Of a stretch of DNA of 64,000 nt, positions 11,219 through 24,826 are shown piece by piece. Where the stretch lies: assembly GCA_951804985.1 (NCBI GenBank), contig OX638132.1, positions 44,740,791 through 44,804,790 on the forward strand, read 5' to 3'. How positions within the stretch are numbered: the first letter of the stretch is position 1; each line of letters begins with the position of its first letter. The notes beneath the pieces were generated by a model. The model was not told where the DNA came from and searched no databases. It worked only from the letters and a program-made list of their open reading frames with translations. The translations under genes and the position numbers were made by a program. Source of the stretch: Dryomyza anilis (lineage: Eukaryota > Arthropoda > Insecta > Diptera > Dryomyzidae).

Positions 11219-11512
11219 AATATTATAATATTACCCTAAAATAGAACCCATGAAAGTAAAAATATAAAACCAATTAGCTATGCGTTGACAATTAAACTCG
11301 TAGATTGCAACATTATGTTAGACAAAATAGATCTAACCATAAGATATAGAGTAATCATTAAATAAAACATTACATACTTCATCATTTGGAAGAAAAATAA
11401 ATATAAATAGTTTAGGAAAACAGTAAGTAAAAAACAAAGGAAAAATTATAGTAATAAAAATAAAGAGATAGGACATATTAAAAATAATAATTTAGTAATA
11501 AGAAATACAAAT

Positions 11513-11632
<120 letters not shown>

Positions 11633-12792
11633 CTATTTTAGGAAAAGAACTTATAATTTTAAAGTTAGTTAATCATCAATTGAGAAAAGAAATAAATTAA
11701 CCACATGCAACCAATTGCATTAATTTAAATTTAAATCAATGTTAGTCATAAAATTGTCGAATTCAATACAGATAATGCAAAAACAAAAATTGCATTACTG
11801 ACCTATATTAATAGCGGAAGCTATCAAACCTTGAAAAGGTACTGAAGCACATATGCAATTTGTACGAACGTATGTATATCATACACTAAGCAAGCGTTAA
11901 TAGCTGACATATAAATGCAGATCTTGCAGTTTTTTTTTGATACCATAAACAATGCAAATAAATATAATTCAATTTTACCGTCATGCCAGTAGGAAGTCTA
12001 ATATAATGTGACTTATATATGTACACAAAAATAATATAATAAAATATTAAATATGTTTAGAAAATAAATCGCAACTCTAATTATATTTATTTACATGCAG
12101 AGAAATTATAGGTAATTTTGTATATTAATATAATTCAATTTCAATGAGTTTGAATATAACAAATAAATTTTAAATGAATTTGAAGAAATTACTTATAATA
12201 ATTTAAATTTCTTAAAGAAGAAGAAAAATATCAGTAGTATTAAAATTAAAAAAAAAGAGAGATGTATAAATATTTAGTACAGTTAAAATTAAAAAAAAGG
12301 AACAAAAAAATATATTAGTAGAATAAATTAAAAGTAAAAAAAAACAAGTATTAAATAAAAGCAAAGAATTTAAAATTAAAAAAAAAAGCGATTTATACAT
12401 TACATTATTTAGTGTAGTTGAAATAAAAAAAAAATTAATAATTAAATTGAAACATAAAAGAGGAAACATATTAGTAAAATAAATAAAAAAAAAGGAATTT
12501 TTAAATTTTAAAGAAAAAAAAGAGAAAAAAATATAATAAGAAGAGATAAAAAAAAGAAAACAAAATAAAAATAATAAACATGAACAAAATGTGGAATTAA
12601 ATTAAAAAAAGGGGGGATACAAATTTTTATTAAAGAGAAGAAAAAAAAGAAAATAATATTAACTATTTAATTTTTAAAGAGAAAAAAAATAGTTAAAAAA
12701 AAAGATTAAAAAAATAATTATAAATAACGGTATTAACTATTAATTGAAAAAAAAATAATACTATTAATTTCAAAACAAAAAAAAAGAAACGG

Positions 12793-12796
<4 letters not shown>

Positions 12797-12877
<81 letters not shown>
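12797..12877. repeat. (TA)n microsatellite
   Basis: Uninterrupted alternating TA. The TA run at 35912-35979 occupies a similar place in family G copy 2, with similar right flanks (GGGGTATTT and CGGGTATTT). Confidence 0.9.
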
Positions 12878-12880
<3 letters not shown>

Positions 12881-14663
12881 AAAAAATAAGGGGTATTTGA
12901 ATTAAAAAATATATATATTTTAATATTATATATACAAATTTGTATTCGAAATTAAATAAATTTTTAAAAAACTGAATTTAATCAGATTAAAAAATATATA
13001 TGTATTCATATATAATTAATTCAACAATTTTTGAGAAGATTTAAAATAATAAATATATGTTATACAATATATCTAATGTACAATATATTCTATAGACATA
13101 TATATTTATATAAAAAAAATTTATGAAATAAAAAAAAAAAATTATGAGAAATAATTTTTTTTTTAATTTTGCGCATTGAAGGGGGATTGAGTCCGCCGCA
13201 TTGAGTCCCTCCGCATATAAGACGACGATCTTAGCCATTGTTCTAAGGACATAATACACTAAAATTACACTAAATAACTGTGTTTCAAATAAGTTAAACA
13301 CTTACAAACAACATTTAATTTCAATGTTATTGCATACATAAACAACTATACATTACATGACACTAAGTTTAGATAAACTAATACCACACTAAATAGTAAT
13401 AGTTCAAATAATGTACCATACTTTAATTCAAGTAATTTAAATATCTTAAGATCAATCCTTTTCTTGTGACGAATGTACATAAACCATTATATAATTTACG
13501 AAAATTATATTAAGTTTATATAAGTTAGTACCACACCACACATTTGGAAGAGTTTAAAAACAAAATTAAATTACTTGTTTGTAAAATCTTCATGTAAATT
13601 TAAAATATCCGAGTGCACAAAAAATTGTTATTTAGAATGACCAACAGCGCTGGATACTCAGAAGACGCATAGATAATCGTTGGGGTCTTGGGACTTTAAT
13701 GGGGACATGTGAAAGGAGCTCTGGGTGTTATCAACAAGACGAAGTGAAGCAGATGTCCAGCAGATTCAAATAAGGTAAAGAAAAACGAAGAAATGAAGCA
13801 GAGTGGCAGCATATTTGAAGATGTAGAAGGATGCACTAGGAGCAAACTTGTTGTTATACCAAGCACAAGTAGATTGCAGTGATTGAATTTTAATCATAAA
13901 ACTACAACTGCCAGAAACAAGATGCAGAAAACAATATTCAACATTGATCTTGAAAATATATATAAAAAGTCAAATTATTATATCTTCCATCGCACATAGA
14001 GAAAAATCGATGCAGTAACGATTTTCTGATATCAACAATTCAGAAATCTATAAGCTACATAAAGTGACATAAGCACCAAGATGTTTTCAAAATGTTTGAA
14101 AAGATCGCAGAAAAGAACACTCATCTCGAACGAATCGTTAACTAAGTCAACGGGACCAAAACTCTCTTGACCGACTAAGAGTCCAACGTATCAACATGAC
14201 GACGTCTACTCGAGATAACACCATTAGCCAGATCGAGATAACACCATTAGCTCGAGATAACACCATTACAACGAAACATTGAAGAGGAACAAGACAAATC
14301 CGACCCAACACACAGAAGAGCAAGAGAAGAAATCTGGTCCAACAGTAGGGCATACAAAAGTCACTCATGTAATTATTTACACCTCTCTAACCCAAATATA
14401 AAATCAATATATTCATTTTAAAATACCAACAAACACACACACTCAATACACATGCAAAACATGTATAAGTAAAATAATTTGAACAAGTTTATATATATAT
14501 GTATAATAATTATCATCTTATTACAAATATTAAATCGGTTATATTATCATTATAAGTATGAACAAATATTACACAAGTATAAAACAAAAGTTATTAAACA
14601 AAAAAAAAAAAATAATAATAATACATAAAAAAAAGAGAAGAAAAAATATATATAAAAAAGAAG

Positions 14664-14850
<187 letters not shown>

Positions 14851-14851
14851 T

Positions 14852-17053
14852 CAAGGATTGAAACCTAAACGAATAACGGTTTCGATTTCGGTTTCGGTTT
14901 TTTCTGCGTTTCGGTTTCGGTTTTAAGTTTTTGTAACGAAACGGTTTCGGTATACCGGTTCCAAGTTACGGTTTCGGTTTTGATATCGGTTTTTGTATAA
15001 ATTTTCTTTATTTCCATATTTATGAAATAATTTTACATTTTTTATATGGTGCTAAATTATGTTCAAATTATGATATTGGGGTAAAGTGGAAAACGTAATT
15101 TAAACAATGTTTGTTGTTATTTTAGTAAAAATATTGTGTTATATGAATTATTTAATTGATTACGCCAAGAAAAAAAATTAATTTAAAATTTCGTGACCAC
15201 AAACCAATGAAAAGCAACATTTTGACTTCACCTGAGATATGATCTGAATTGCAAAGAAGAATTTTGTACAATTTTCATCCATAAAAACCAAAGAAATTAA
15301 ATTTCAACAATTCTGTGAACTGCAATATATGTAAACTAGTGATGATCATTTGCAAGAGCAAGGCAAGAAATGGTCTTTGCGAACACCATGCGAATACAAA
15401 CTCAAACGCTACAAAGCGAATACTAACAGAAAGAAGAGAATATAACAATAAAGATTACGATTATTATACACAAATTTTCACAACGACAACTCTTCGTTGC
15501 AATTCCGTATCATCGCATGGCAACAAACAGACGCATGACAACGAACAGTCGCATGGCACCACACTACATGTATGTATCTAGTACAGCTCTCTAGTTGGCA
15601 ACAACAACGAGTTCTCTTGTGGTACAAAAAATTTCCCGCCAAAAATTCTATCAAAAGCTTGGATGCTGCTTTATTCGCATTTTTGTTGTTGTTGCACTTT
15701 CAAACGAATCAGCGGATTTGTGAAAAGAAAAACACAAAAAGCAATATATCAGCTAAATATATCACACTGTAAAATGTTCATATATTATTTTTTATTACTT
15801 CATGATTTTACAATTAACAAAAAAACTATATATAAAAGTAAAACCAAAATAATAATGTGCATAGCACAGTGCATATGCACAATCGATGTACGAACAAGCG
15901 TAGCGAAGAAAAGAGAAAAACATTGTTTTGTCTGTTTAATCTTTTTGAAGCGACTTTTGAAGCACTTTTAAAGCTATTTACCGCTTCAAAAGTGCTTCAC
16001 AGGCCTTATTTTTAAGATGCTTATATTCTTTAGAATTGACAAAAACATCTTCATTAATGTTCCGTTCATAAATATTTTGCACGCTTTCCATTGTTACTTG
16101 TTGTTCAATATTTAGTAATATCCTGAATTATTTTGTATATCATTATTAACTTAAAAACATAATAAATACTTTAAAATCACTTGCTCTTGTTCTTTTTTTT
16201 TGCAAAATCTCGATCTTGTTCTCGTTTTTGTTCTTGCAAAAAAAAAAAATGCAAGAACAAGATGCAAGAACAAGAAATTTTTAATCATCACTAATGTAAA
16301 CAAATATCTGCCTTATACTTGAAATGTTTAAACTTGTCGAACTTGCACTTAATTTTTCGTATTTCCTTAAATAGTTACTGAGATGTTTATAATTTGAATT
16401 TTTTTTTACATTTTTCTTGCATTACCATTGTTTTGTTTATGTCCGAAATTGAGCTGTTTTCCAACATCAGTCAAAAATCCATTAGTATACTTATAAATGG
16501 TATTCTATTGAATAGATCCTTTAAAAGAATTTAAAAAATATTCAAATGAACTTTTCAAAACTTGTTCCACTTTACCCCAAGCTCCCCTATATATTTTATT
16601 AATAAAATAAAGAAAAAACCAATATTATTAAAATTTGAATCATTTTTTAACGTAAAAATTTTGCTTGGAGTTGCTGGTGTTTTGTTGTTAATTCGATTAA
16701 TGAAACAAAAAACAAATTTTAGACCAAATACCGTTGTTTTGGAAATATCGTTTCTCAAAAAACAACATGTGAATTTTTGTACAACCAAAAATGTTTATTT
16801 TGGGAACTCCAAATTTTAATTAATGACATTTTACTTAAGATCTTCTATATAAAATAAAATATGTTTTTCTGTTTCTTTTTGTACTTTTTTAAAAACCGTT
16901 TTAAACCGGTATAAAACCAAAACCGTTTATATCGGTTTTGGATATCGGTTTATTTCAGATTTTCGTATAACGGTTTCGGTTACGGTTTCGGTTTTAAAAA
17001 TGAAAAGGTTTTAAATGGATATCGGTTTCGGTTTCGATTACGGTTTCAATCCT

Positions 17054-17055
<2 letters not shown>
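14852..17055. mobile_element. hAT-like element with CGGTTTCGGTTT subterminal arrays
   Basis: The ends are perfect 14-bp inverted repeats, CAAGGATTGAAACC (14852-14865) and GGTTTCAATCCTTG (17042-17055). Both ends carry clustered copies of CGGTTTCGGTTT-type hexamers (14875-14995 and 16890-17048), of the kind that can serve as subterminal transposase sites. It sits inside a TA run, so a target duplication cannot be read. No transposase frame is recognisable. A second element is nested at 15337-16293. Assignment to hAT rests on the ends only. Confidence 0.6.
15337..16293. mobile_element. Nested hAT-like MITE with exact 8-bp TSD
   Basis: It starts TAGTGATGAT and ends ATCATCACTA, and is flanked on both sides by ATGTAAAC (15329-15336 and 16294-16301). 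An 8-bp duplication is the hAT hallmark. GCAAGAnCAAG-type words repeat near both ends. Short frames inside (for example around 15663-15971) resemble nothing known; a frame spanning 15315-15581 crosses the insertion boundary and is spurious. Confidence 0.7.

Positions 17056-17113
<58 letters not shown>
17056..17113. repeat. (TA)n microsatellite
   Basis: The right-hand part of the TA run split by the hAT-like element at 14852-17055. Confidence 0.85.
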
Positions 17114-17117
<4 letters not shown>

Positions 17118-17373
17118 ATCATTATTATTATTGAAATCTTATTTAATTATTCAAACATATTTTTATAGATAATTAAAAAAAAAAAAAATAACATGTTATA
17201 TATATTATCACCATGTTAAAATAAGCATATTATTTTATTATAATTTTAATCTTAATATTAACTCTATGAAAACATCATTTCTATATTTTCAACAATATAT
17301 TTAAGACATTTTGTAAAAAATTATCATTAATATTAATATTAATATTAATATTAATAATAATTTTTTTTTCCAT

Positions 17374-17386
17374 AAGGGGGGAGGAA
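17374..17386 (+). other. Polypurine tract of family G copy 1
   Basis: AAGGGGGGAGGAA lies directly before TGTTGTGAATTA. Copy 2 has AAGGTGGGAGGAA before the same start at 47577-47589. This is the expected plus-strand primer and fixes the 3' LTR start. Confidence 0.75.
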
Positions 17387-17424
17387 TGTTGTGAATTAGC
17401 GCATACATTTTTCTTTTCTTTATA

Positions 17425-17734
17425 GTAGCCGCGCTAGCTCAGTGGTTAGTGCGTTGGACTGCGAGCCGAAAGGTCCCCGGTTCAAGCCTGGACTGGGGCT
17501 AACAACATCTTTTCATAGAAACATTTTTCTATACCGCGCTACCTCTCGTCAGAAAATGGCAAACTTAGGAGAGTAAAACCATTGCCTATGAAAAGCTCTC
17601 ACCCGCCGTTCGGATTCGGCAATAAACTGTAGTTCCCACCACTTTGAGTACAAATATAACACGCACAGCTCAAAATAGTGAGAGAGCTCGGCCGAAGTTC
17701 TATACAGGACTGTAGCGCCAAACTATTATTATTA
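17425..17734 (+). mobile_element. tRNA-headed SINE, copy 1
   Basis: The head GTAGCCGCGCTAGCTCAGTGG and its continuation form a tRNA-like 5' half with A box TAGCTCAGTGGTTAG and B box GGTTCAAGCCTGG. A tRNA-unrelated body of about 210 bp follows, and the tail is (ATT)n. At least eight relatives are in this window. It lies in the family G 3' LTR; the uninterrupted LTR sequence is seen inverted near 47515-47535. Confidence 0.85.
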
Positions 17735-18196
17735 TGGTTCTTCACTACTCATTCAGTTTTGGAAGTTGCTGTACATATGTTGAGCGCATCATGTTTTTAT
17801 ATCATGTTGTACTCATGTTGTACAGCAACATGTTCATAGCATTGTCCCAACGCTTCACGTTGGCAACAATGATAATAATTTGGCAAAGCGCTAAGCTTTG
17901 CATAGAACACACCTCTTTCAGGTTTCAGTTAACAGAAGCTGACAATAATTTGGCAAAGCACTAAAGCTTTACTTAGACCACACCTCTTTCAAGAGGCTTG
18001 CATTCAATTTTCCATTGCATAATTTTGGGTCTATGTTAAAATAAGAAATGCAGCGATTCCCAACAATTCTGATATTTCGCAATTGGTGTCAGCCAAAAAC
18101 TGCAAGTCGGACTTTCTTCAAAAGTCACGTACAACAAAATTGAGTGAAAGTGAAAAATCACTAGAACATAGTGAGAATAGAATTTAAGAAAAGCTT

Positions 18197-18228
18197 GCAA
18201 CGAAGGTATTGTTAATACCTTTCGTTGC
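18197..18228. other. Conserved LTR hairpin
   Basis: GCAACGAAGGTATT pairs with AATACCTTtCGTTGC around a 3-nt loop, with one bulged T. Equivalent stem-loops are at 47039-47066 and 48028-48055. Confidence 0.65.
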
Positions 18229-18318
18229 AATTTAAAAGATTGTAGTTTAACCAACCTCAAGTGGAGGTACCAAAATAGTAAAAGTGTCTTTTTCAAAATG
18301 GTGAGAGAAAACCGGTTG

Positions 18319-19859
<1,541 letters not shown>

Positions 19860-19961
19860 GAAATAGACGACATCAAGAACAAACATCCGCTAAAAATAAT
19901 GAAATTCATCCGCGCATCTGGATGGACGAAAATGGAAACACGTCCAGAGGACACCGTATAG
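19860..19961 (+). CDS. Possible exon remnant, function unknown
   Basis: After a good 3' splice-site-like TTTTTTCTTCCAG there is a 33-codon open stretch (starting EIDDIKNKHP and ending RPEDTV) with base composition richer in G/C than its surroundings, ending in TAG at 19959-19961. A hAT-type element starts at 19963, and the stop lies within its probable target duplication. I do not recognise the peptide. It may be a terminal exon of a host gene or part of an old transposon gene. It is reported because the acceptor, composition and open frame agree, but the evidence is thin. Confidence 0.25.
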   Translation, partial: EIDDIKNKHPLKIMKFIRASGWTKMETRPEDTV

Positions 19962-19962
19962 A

Positions 19963-21220
19963 CAGGCATGTCCAACACTCGCCCCGCCAACAGCCAATTA
20001 CATATTTGTTTTTGTTTCGACTATTAAAGGAAAGAAAAATAATTTAAACTTAAAAAAACTAGATCCTATTTGAAAAAAACATTTTCGGTATCAGCTCTAG
20101 TATCAAATAAAGGCTCAATCAGAATAAATCAAGAAACAAAAATTTGGACTTTTATCAAAAAAATATCGACACGTTTTTAACCAAGAGTCTTGCTTTGCAC
20201 AAACTCGAATTGGAATCATTTTAACATTTTTTAGTAAGTAAAACTTTTTGTATTAAAGACATCCCACACCAAATCTACCAGAGTTCAAGATTCACCTTCT
20301 TCAGAGATACAAAGTTTCAAAAAATTATCAGTAATCACTTTTTGTGGTTGTAGAAAAAAAACTGTTGGCCGAAGAATGCTGCAAACCTGCTTTTAAGGAT
20401 AATAATACAAACTTCGTCATAACTCCTTAAACCAAACATCCAATCAATGGTCATTGTCCTTGCAATTTAAATTTTTTCAAATTTATTCAAATATCAAATT
20501 TATATACGGTACTTTAAAAAACAAACTTTTTCAATAGTTTAAGTATTGTTTGAACTGCAAATTTAAAAAAATTGGTTACCAGTCTGACATGTGATTTATG
20601 CTTTGAAGTTTTCTCGAACTAACTTGCATAACAAAAATCCAATCTTGTTGCTAATTTTTAAAATTTCGGAAAGTTTTATTTTGGGATATTTAAACATTTT
20701 TCCACATCGATATGACAATGTTTTTTCAACAAATATCGATATATTTGAACTATTTGTTTCAATATTAATCCAGAATAGTTTTTATTATCGTTTCGAAAAA
20801 AAAAAACTGAGATATGTCGCTTTGAACTATTTTTGCAGTTTTAGTACGATTTGGCCTTCGATATTGGCACAAGATCTAATTAGATATCGTACGATTTTGC
20901 CGACATAAAAAGTTGCAACAATTTTGGATGATTGTCAGGTGTCTGCTTTATAAAATTTTCTCTAGTGTTTGAAATATACTCCATTGTCAATACCTCAGAC
21001 AAAATTTTTGTCAGGATCAAAGAAGTTCGGACATTTTTTGGATATATTTCAAACAGACAAAAATCGCACTAAATATATTATATCAATGGAAAATTTCATA
21101 ATCTTAACATTTTATTTTTTAAAATGGGAGATTTTTTTTCTTATGGTACACAAATGCGGCCCGCCTCATCTTTTGAATTGCCAATGCGGCCCGTCATGCC
21201 GTATGAGTTTGACATGCCTG
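19963..21220 (+). mobile_element. hAT-type element, copy 2 (complete)
   Basis: The ends are CAGGCATGTC at 19963-19972 and GACATGCCTG at 21211-21220, a perfect 10-bp inverted repeat. Flanks CGTATAGA on the left and (G)ATATAGA on the right look like a decayed target duplication. The right end contains GCGGCCCGC-type words (about 21158-21192) like those seen at Charlie-type hAT ends. It is similar throughout to copies at 1-992 (inverted) and 56129-57480. No transposase frame; short frames at 20591-20908 and 20969-21226 are chance. Confidence 0.65.
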
Positions 21221-22254
21221 ATATAGAGGGAACACAATGGATCAACTCTGGTCTAAGTGGTCGAAAACATAACAATAGCCGACACCTCAAAACCTAACAT
21301 AACCTAATTCAAATACAATTTAAAGTCAAGTTTAAAATTAAAGTCTACTTTTTAGACATTTTTCATAAATAATAAAATGTCAAAAAGCTGATTTTAATTT
21401 TTAAGTCGACATTCGCCATTGCTTTTTGAGATAAATCCTTTTGAAAATTAAAATTTTGGCAATTTTATTATCTTTTAAATGAGACTTCGATGTTTTATTT
21501 TGCTTCACTATTGCTTAAGTTATGTTCAATTAATTAACACGATGTTTGCGATATTTATACATATTTTTCAAATTTAAAACACAAAATTTCTTAAACTACA
21601 TCATCTGGGAAGCTGAAATTTTATATCATATTCTGAAATAGTACTGCTGAAATTTGAATTTGTTTGTTTTCATATTTCAAAAACACCCTTATTTATTAAA
21701 AAAAAAGTGTTTTGCAATAAAAAAAATATAAATATCCATTAACAAATAAATTGGTATATATAATATGAATTTTGAAGTTGAATGGATACATTTTCGCAAA
21801 ACATTACAAAAAAGTTCGCTTGCGGCGCTTTTCTGTTAGTATTACTATACCAATATAATGAAAATATTTGTATGAAATGTGAGTACAAATTTAATTTCAT
21901 AACTTTCAAATATTTTTCAAAACCTGTTTCAATTTATTGTTAGTTCTTGTATATGTTTAATTGTCAAAAATATTATACATATTTTCATTAAAGCAATACT
22001 GTTTTTATTACAATTAAACCAATTTGCTCAAACCCTTCAAGGCAATGTTATGTGAAACAAGGCTATGAAAAATGGACCAACCGAGACCTAATGACCCTTC
22101 AAAAGTTCTTAAAGAAAACTCCTTTATAAGAAGATCGTACACCAGATATCTTACCTAGTTTAGGTCTCGTCAGATACCGATTTTCTGAAATAATGGCATG
22201 ATATTTTCCAAACAGAGACCTACCTCTCTACCACCTCTATTAAGAAGTTAGTTA
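21221..22254. other. No recognisable feature
   Basis: AT-rich sequence with no supported frame or repeat match inside the window. Confidence 0.4.
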
Positions 22255-22290
22255 AAACCCCCCTACGAGCAAATCCTGCGTACGGGCCTG
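22255..22290 (-). mobile_element. Lone hAT-like terminus
   Basis: Read on the minus strand from 22290, CAGGCCCGTACGCAGGATTT followed by a G run looks like a hAT-type end similar in style to that at 5311. No partner end was found. Confidence 0.3.
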
Positions 22291-23613
22291 ATAGGAGGTA
22301 ACTAAAAATTTTGTAATTTAAACATTTTTCTTCGTTTTCGTAATTTAGTCACATTAATTATGTAGAAAATTAGTTTTACAAGTTATTTGACTCAGGGGCT
22401 TACGGTCATGGTCATCAGTGTGTTTATTTTGATCGAATTTGTCTTTTCCAAAAAAATGTAATTGTCATTGCTGTCAGAATCGCCATTTTTTATTGGAATC
22501 CGATAGTTTTTAGTAGTTATGTTAAGAAAATTAATGCAAAGAATTTAAGGTAAAAAAGTATTTCAGTTCTATTTCAGTTCAGTTTGCAACTAATTAAGTT
22601 ATTTTGATTTTAATATATCTCCACAAGCAGTATATATATGAAAAAAATATTTTTTTTTTACTTATCTCTATTAACTTTTATATGCTAATTGTGTTTGGAG
22701 AACCCAAGCAAAATTGTCAGCCATTTCTTCGTATGACATTTTAACACTTTTAAACCTCGTTTAAGATGATTTGTCTAATATTTTTTAAAGAAAATGTCAA
22801 ACAATATTAAATGGGTCGTTAATGGGCCAATGTTATCTATAAAAAATATATATAGTATTTGATTACAAGTCTTTGATAATAAAAATTTAAATAATATATT
22901 GAGTTACACAAGTTTTTTCATATGATTTCATTTAATGTTTTACCCACTTAAACTAACTATAAACAAGTTTTTACGCTCCAATTTTCAAAATGATGATAGA
23001 CGTGTATTTTTATTTTTGACTGGCTTCAACAATCCATTGATATGTTAGTTTTTACACAGCGCAATTCCTCAAAATTCTTAACATCCAGCTGTAGGGTATC
23101 AGCCCCTGGTAGAGAAAAAAAAATTCTGAAGGTAATATCAAAATTTCAAGTATATAGTCCAAAAAATTTATCTTTTTCCCAATATGCGTCACTGCAGAAA
23201 ACTTGTGTAATTGAAAGTTTTCAGTTTGAAGTTATCAGAGAAAAACAGTTTAAAAAATGGAGCTGTGCGCGGAAAATTACAACAAAACTTACCAGCATTT
23301 TGATGCTTAGAAATAGTTGAAAAAAAAATTAAATTAGTAAATTAAATTTTTTTTAAAGAACGACTTTTTTTAATTTAACAATGTGTTAGTTATTACATGA
23401 GCAAATATTATTAATGCTGCGCATTTGTCCAATTGTTTAATTTTTAAAAGCGTGCGCACGTCTGAAATTTTGTATATCTGCAAGTATTTATGAGAATACG
23501 GAATAGTTTTCGAAACTACTACAAACAGGAACGTAGCTTCAGCTTGAACTAGGGGCGGGCAATAATTTTAAAAATTGAAATCAAAAATTATATATAAGTT
23601 ATAATATTTTATA
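22291..23613. other. No recognisable feature
   Basis: AT-rich intergenic-like DNA. A 92-codon open frame at 23042-23320 has no recognisable motif and was not accepted. Confidence 0.4.
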
Positions 23614-23932
23614 GTAGCCGCGGTAGCTCAGTGGTTAGTGCGTTGGACTGCGAGTCGAAAGGTCCCCGGTTCTAGCCTGGACTGGGGCTAATAACATCTT
23701 TTCATAGAAACATTTTTCTATACCGCGCTACCTCTCGTCAGTAAATGGCAAACCTACGAGAGTAAAACCATTGCCTATGAAAAAGCTCTCACCCGCCGTT
23801 CGGATTCGGCAATAAACTGTAGGTCCCACAACTTTGAGTACAAATATAACACGCACAGCTCAAAATGGTGAGAGAGCTCGGCCGAAGTTCTATACAGGAC
23901 TGTAACGCCAAACTATTATATTATTATTATTA
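23614..23932 (+). mobile_element. tRNA-headed SINE, copy 2
   Basis: Full-length: tRNA-like head with intact A and B boxes, body, and (ATT)n tail. It differs from copy 1 by scattered substitutions. Confidence 0.85.
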
Positions 23933-24826
23933 TAATATTTTATTATATAATACACATTTTAATAGGTATTTAATTGTAAAAGGCGAGTTAAAGCAAATGA
24001 TATTGCATATGCCTTAAACAACCAAATCCATCTATAATTGAATCAATATTAATTGTTTTCTTCATATAGGTACATATATGTGATAATGATACTTATTCTT
24101 ATCTTTTCACTGAACATATCATTTTTTTCGCTTTCGGATACTTGTTCATATGGTGAAAACTTTATTATGTATTTATAACCATCCATGCTGGTTTTAGAAC
24201 GGTTTAACCAAAGAAAATTACGATTTTATAGCACTTTTTTGAGCCACTTTCGACCAAAAAAAAATTTAAATTTAAAGTGTTTTTTTAACTTAATTTGCAA
24301 ATCGCGAACACAGGACATTATTTTTTTCGAATTTTTTGTGGTTAACTCTAGCAGCACAATGTAACTTTTGAGCCCTGTTACAACTTTGGGAACAAATTAC
24401 GATTCGCCCAAATGTACATGTGTTGACGGACCTATATGGTCATACATTTATATTTTTTAATTCCTTTGAAACTGAATTTGTGAATAATGATAACACCGTA
24501 CGAAATTCAACTTCAATGCTGCACAAATCCTATATATTCTTAAAGTACGCTAACATATAAATATACGTTTTTCCCATGGTATTTTCGTGTTTTCTGGATT
24601 ATTTCGTTTAAGGGTTTTATTTCCATTTGAAATGTAAGTCCATAATATTTTTATATTATATAAAGTTTTGGTCGAATATTTCAAAAATTTACTAAATTTG
24701 AATTGATTTTTAAAACAACTCATGGTAGCATTAGAAGTGGAAATAAAACCTTTAAATGAATTGATGTTAGGAAACCATTCTCATAAATCATGTATTATAC
24801 GCATAATGATTTGGATTTTATTCATT
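23933..24826. repeat. Unassigned DNA with dispersed repeat D, copy 2
   Basis: About 24350-24650 repeats the block order of 3050-3235 (CACCGTACGA, TTCTTAAAGT, ATTTGAAATG). About 24735-24760 carries a small inverted piece of the same block. The remainder shows nothing recognisable. Confidence 0.3.

Larger units (their letters stand above)
17387..18245 (+). mobile_element. 3' LTR of family G copy 1 (with SINE inside)
   Basis: It begins TGTTGTGAATTA after the purine tract. The body matches 47590-48075 and, inverted, 47020-47533: shared words include TTGAGCGCATCATG, CAACATGTTCATAGCATTG, CAACGCTTCACGTTGGCA and CAAAAGTCACGTAC. Near its end is a hairpin at 18197-18228. The right boundary is an estimate. 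The SINE at 17425-17734 splits the first 40 bp from the rest. Within the LTR, the AATAATTTGGCAAAGC..CACCTCTTTCA block occurs twice (about 17873 and 17943). Confidence 0.7.

Noticed and set aside
13170..13240. A short LTR starting at TGAGTCC after GAAGGGGGAT
   Set aside because: It has a TATA-like block after a purine run, but a clear purine tract followed by the LTR start lies at 17374-17387, and the block is conserved internally in copy 2 as well.
15315..15581. Hypothetical protein spanning 15315-15581
   Set aside because: It crosses the target-site boundary of the nested MITE at 15337.
23042..23320. 92-codon open frame
   Set aside because: No recognisable domain, AT-driven composition, and no splice or promoter context.
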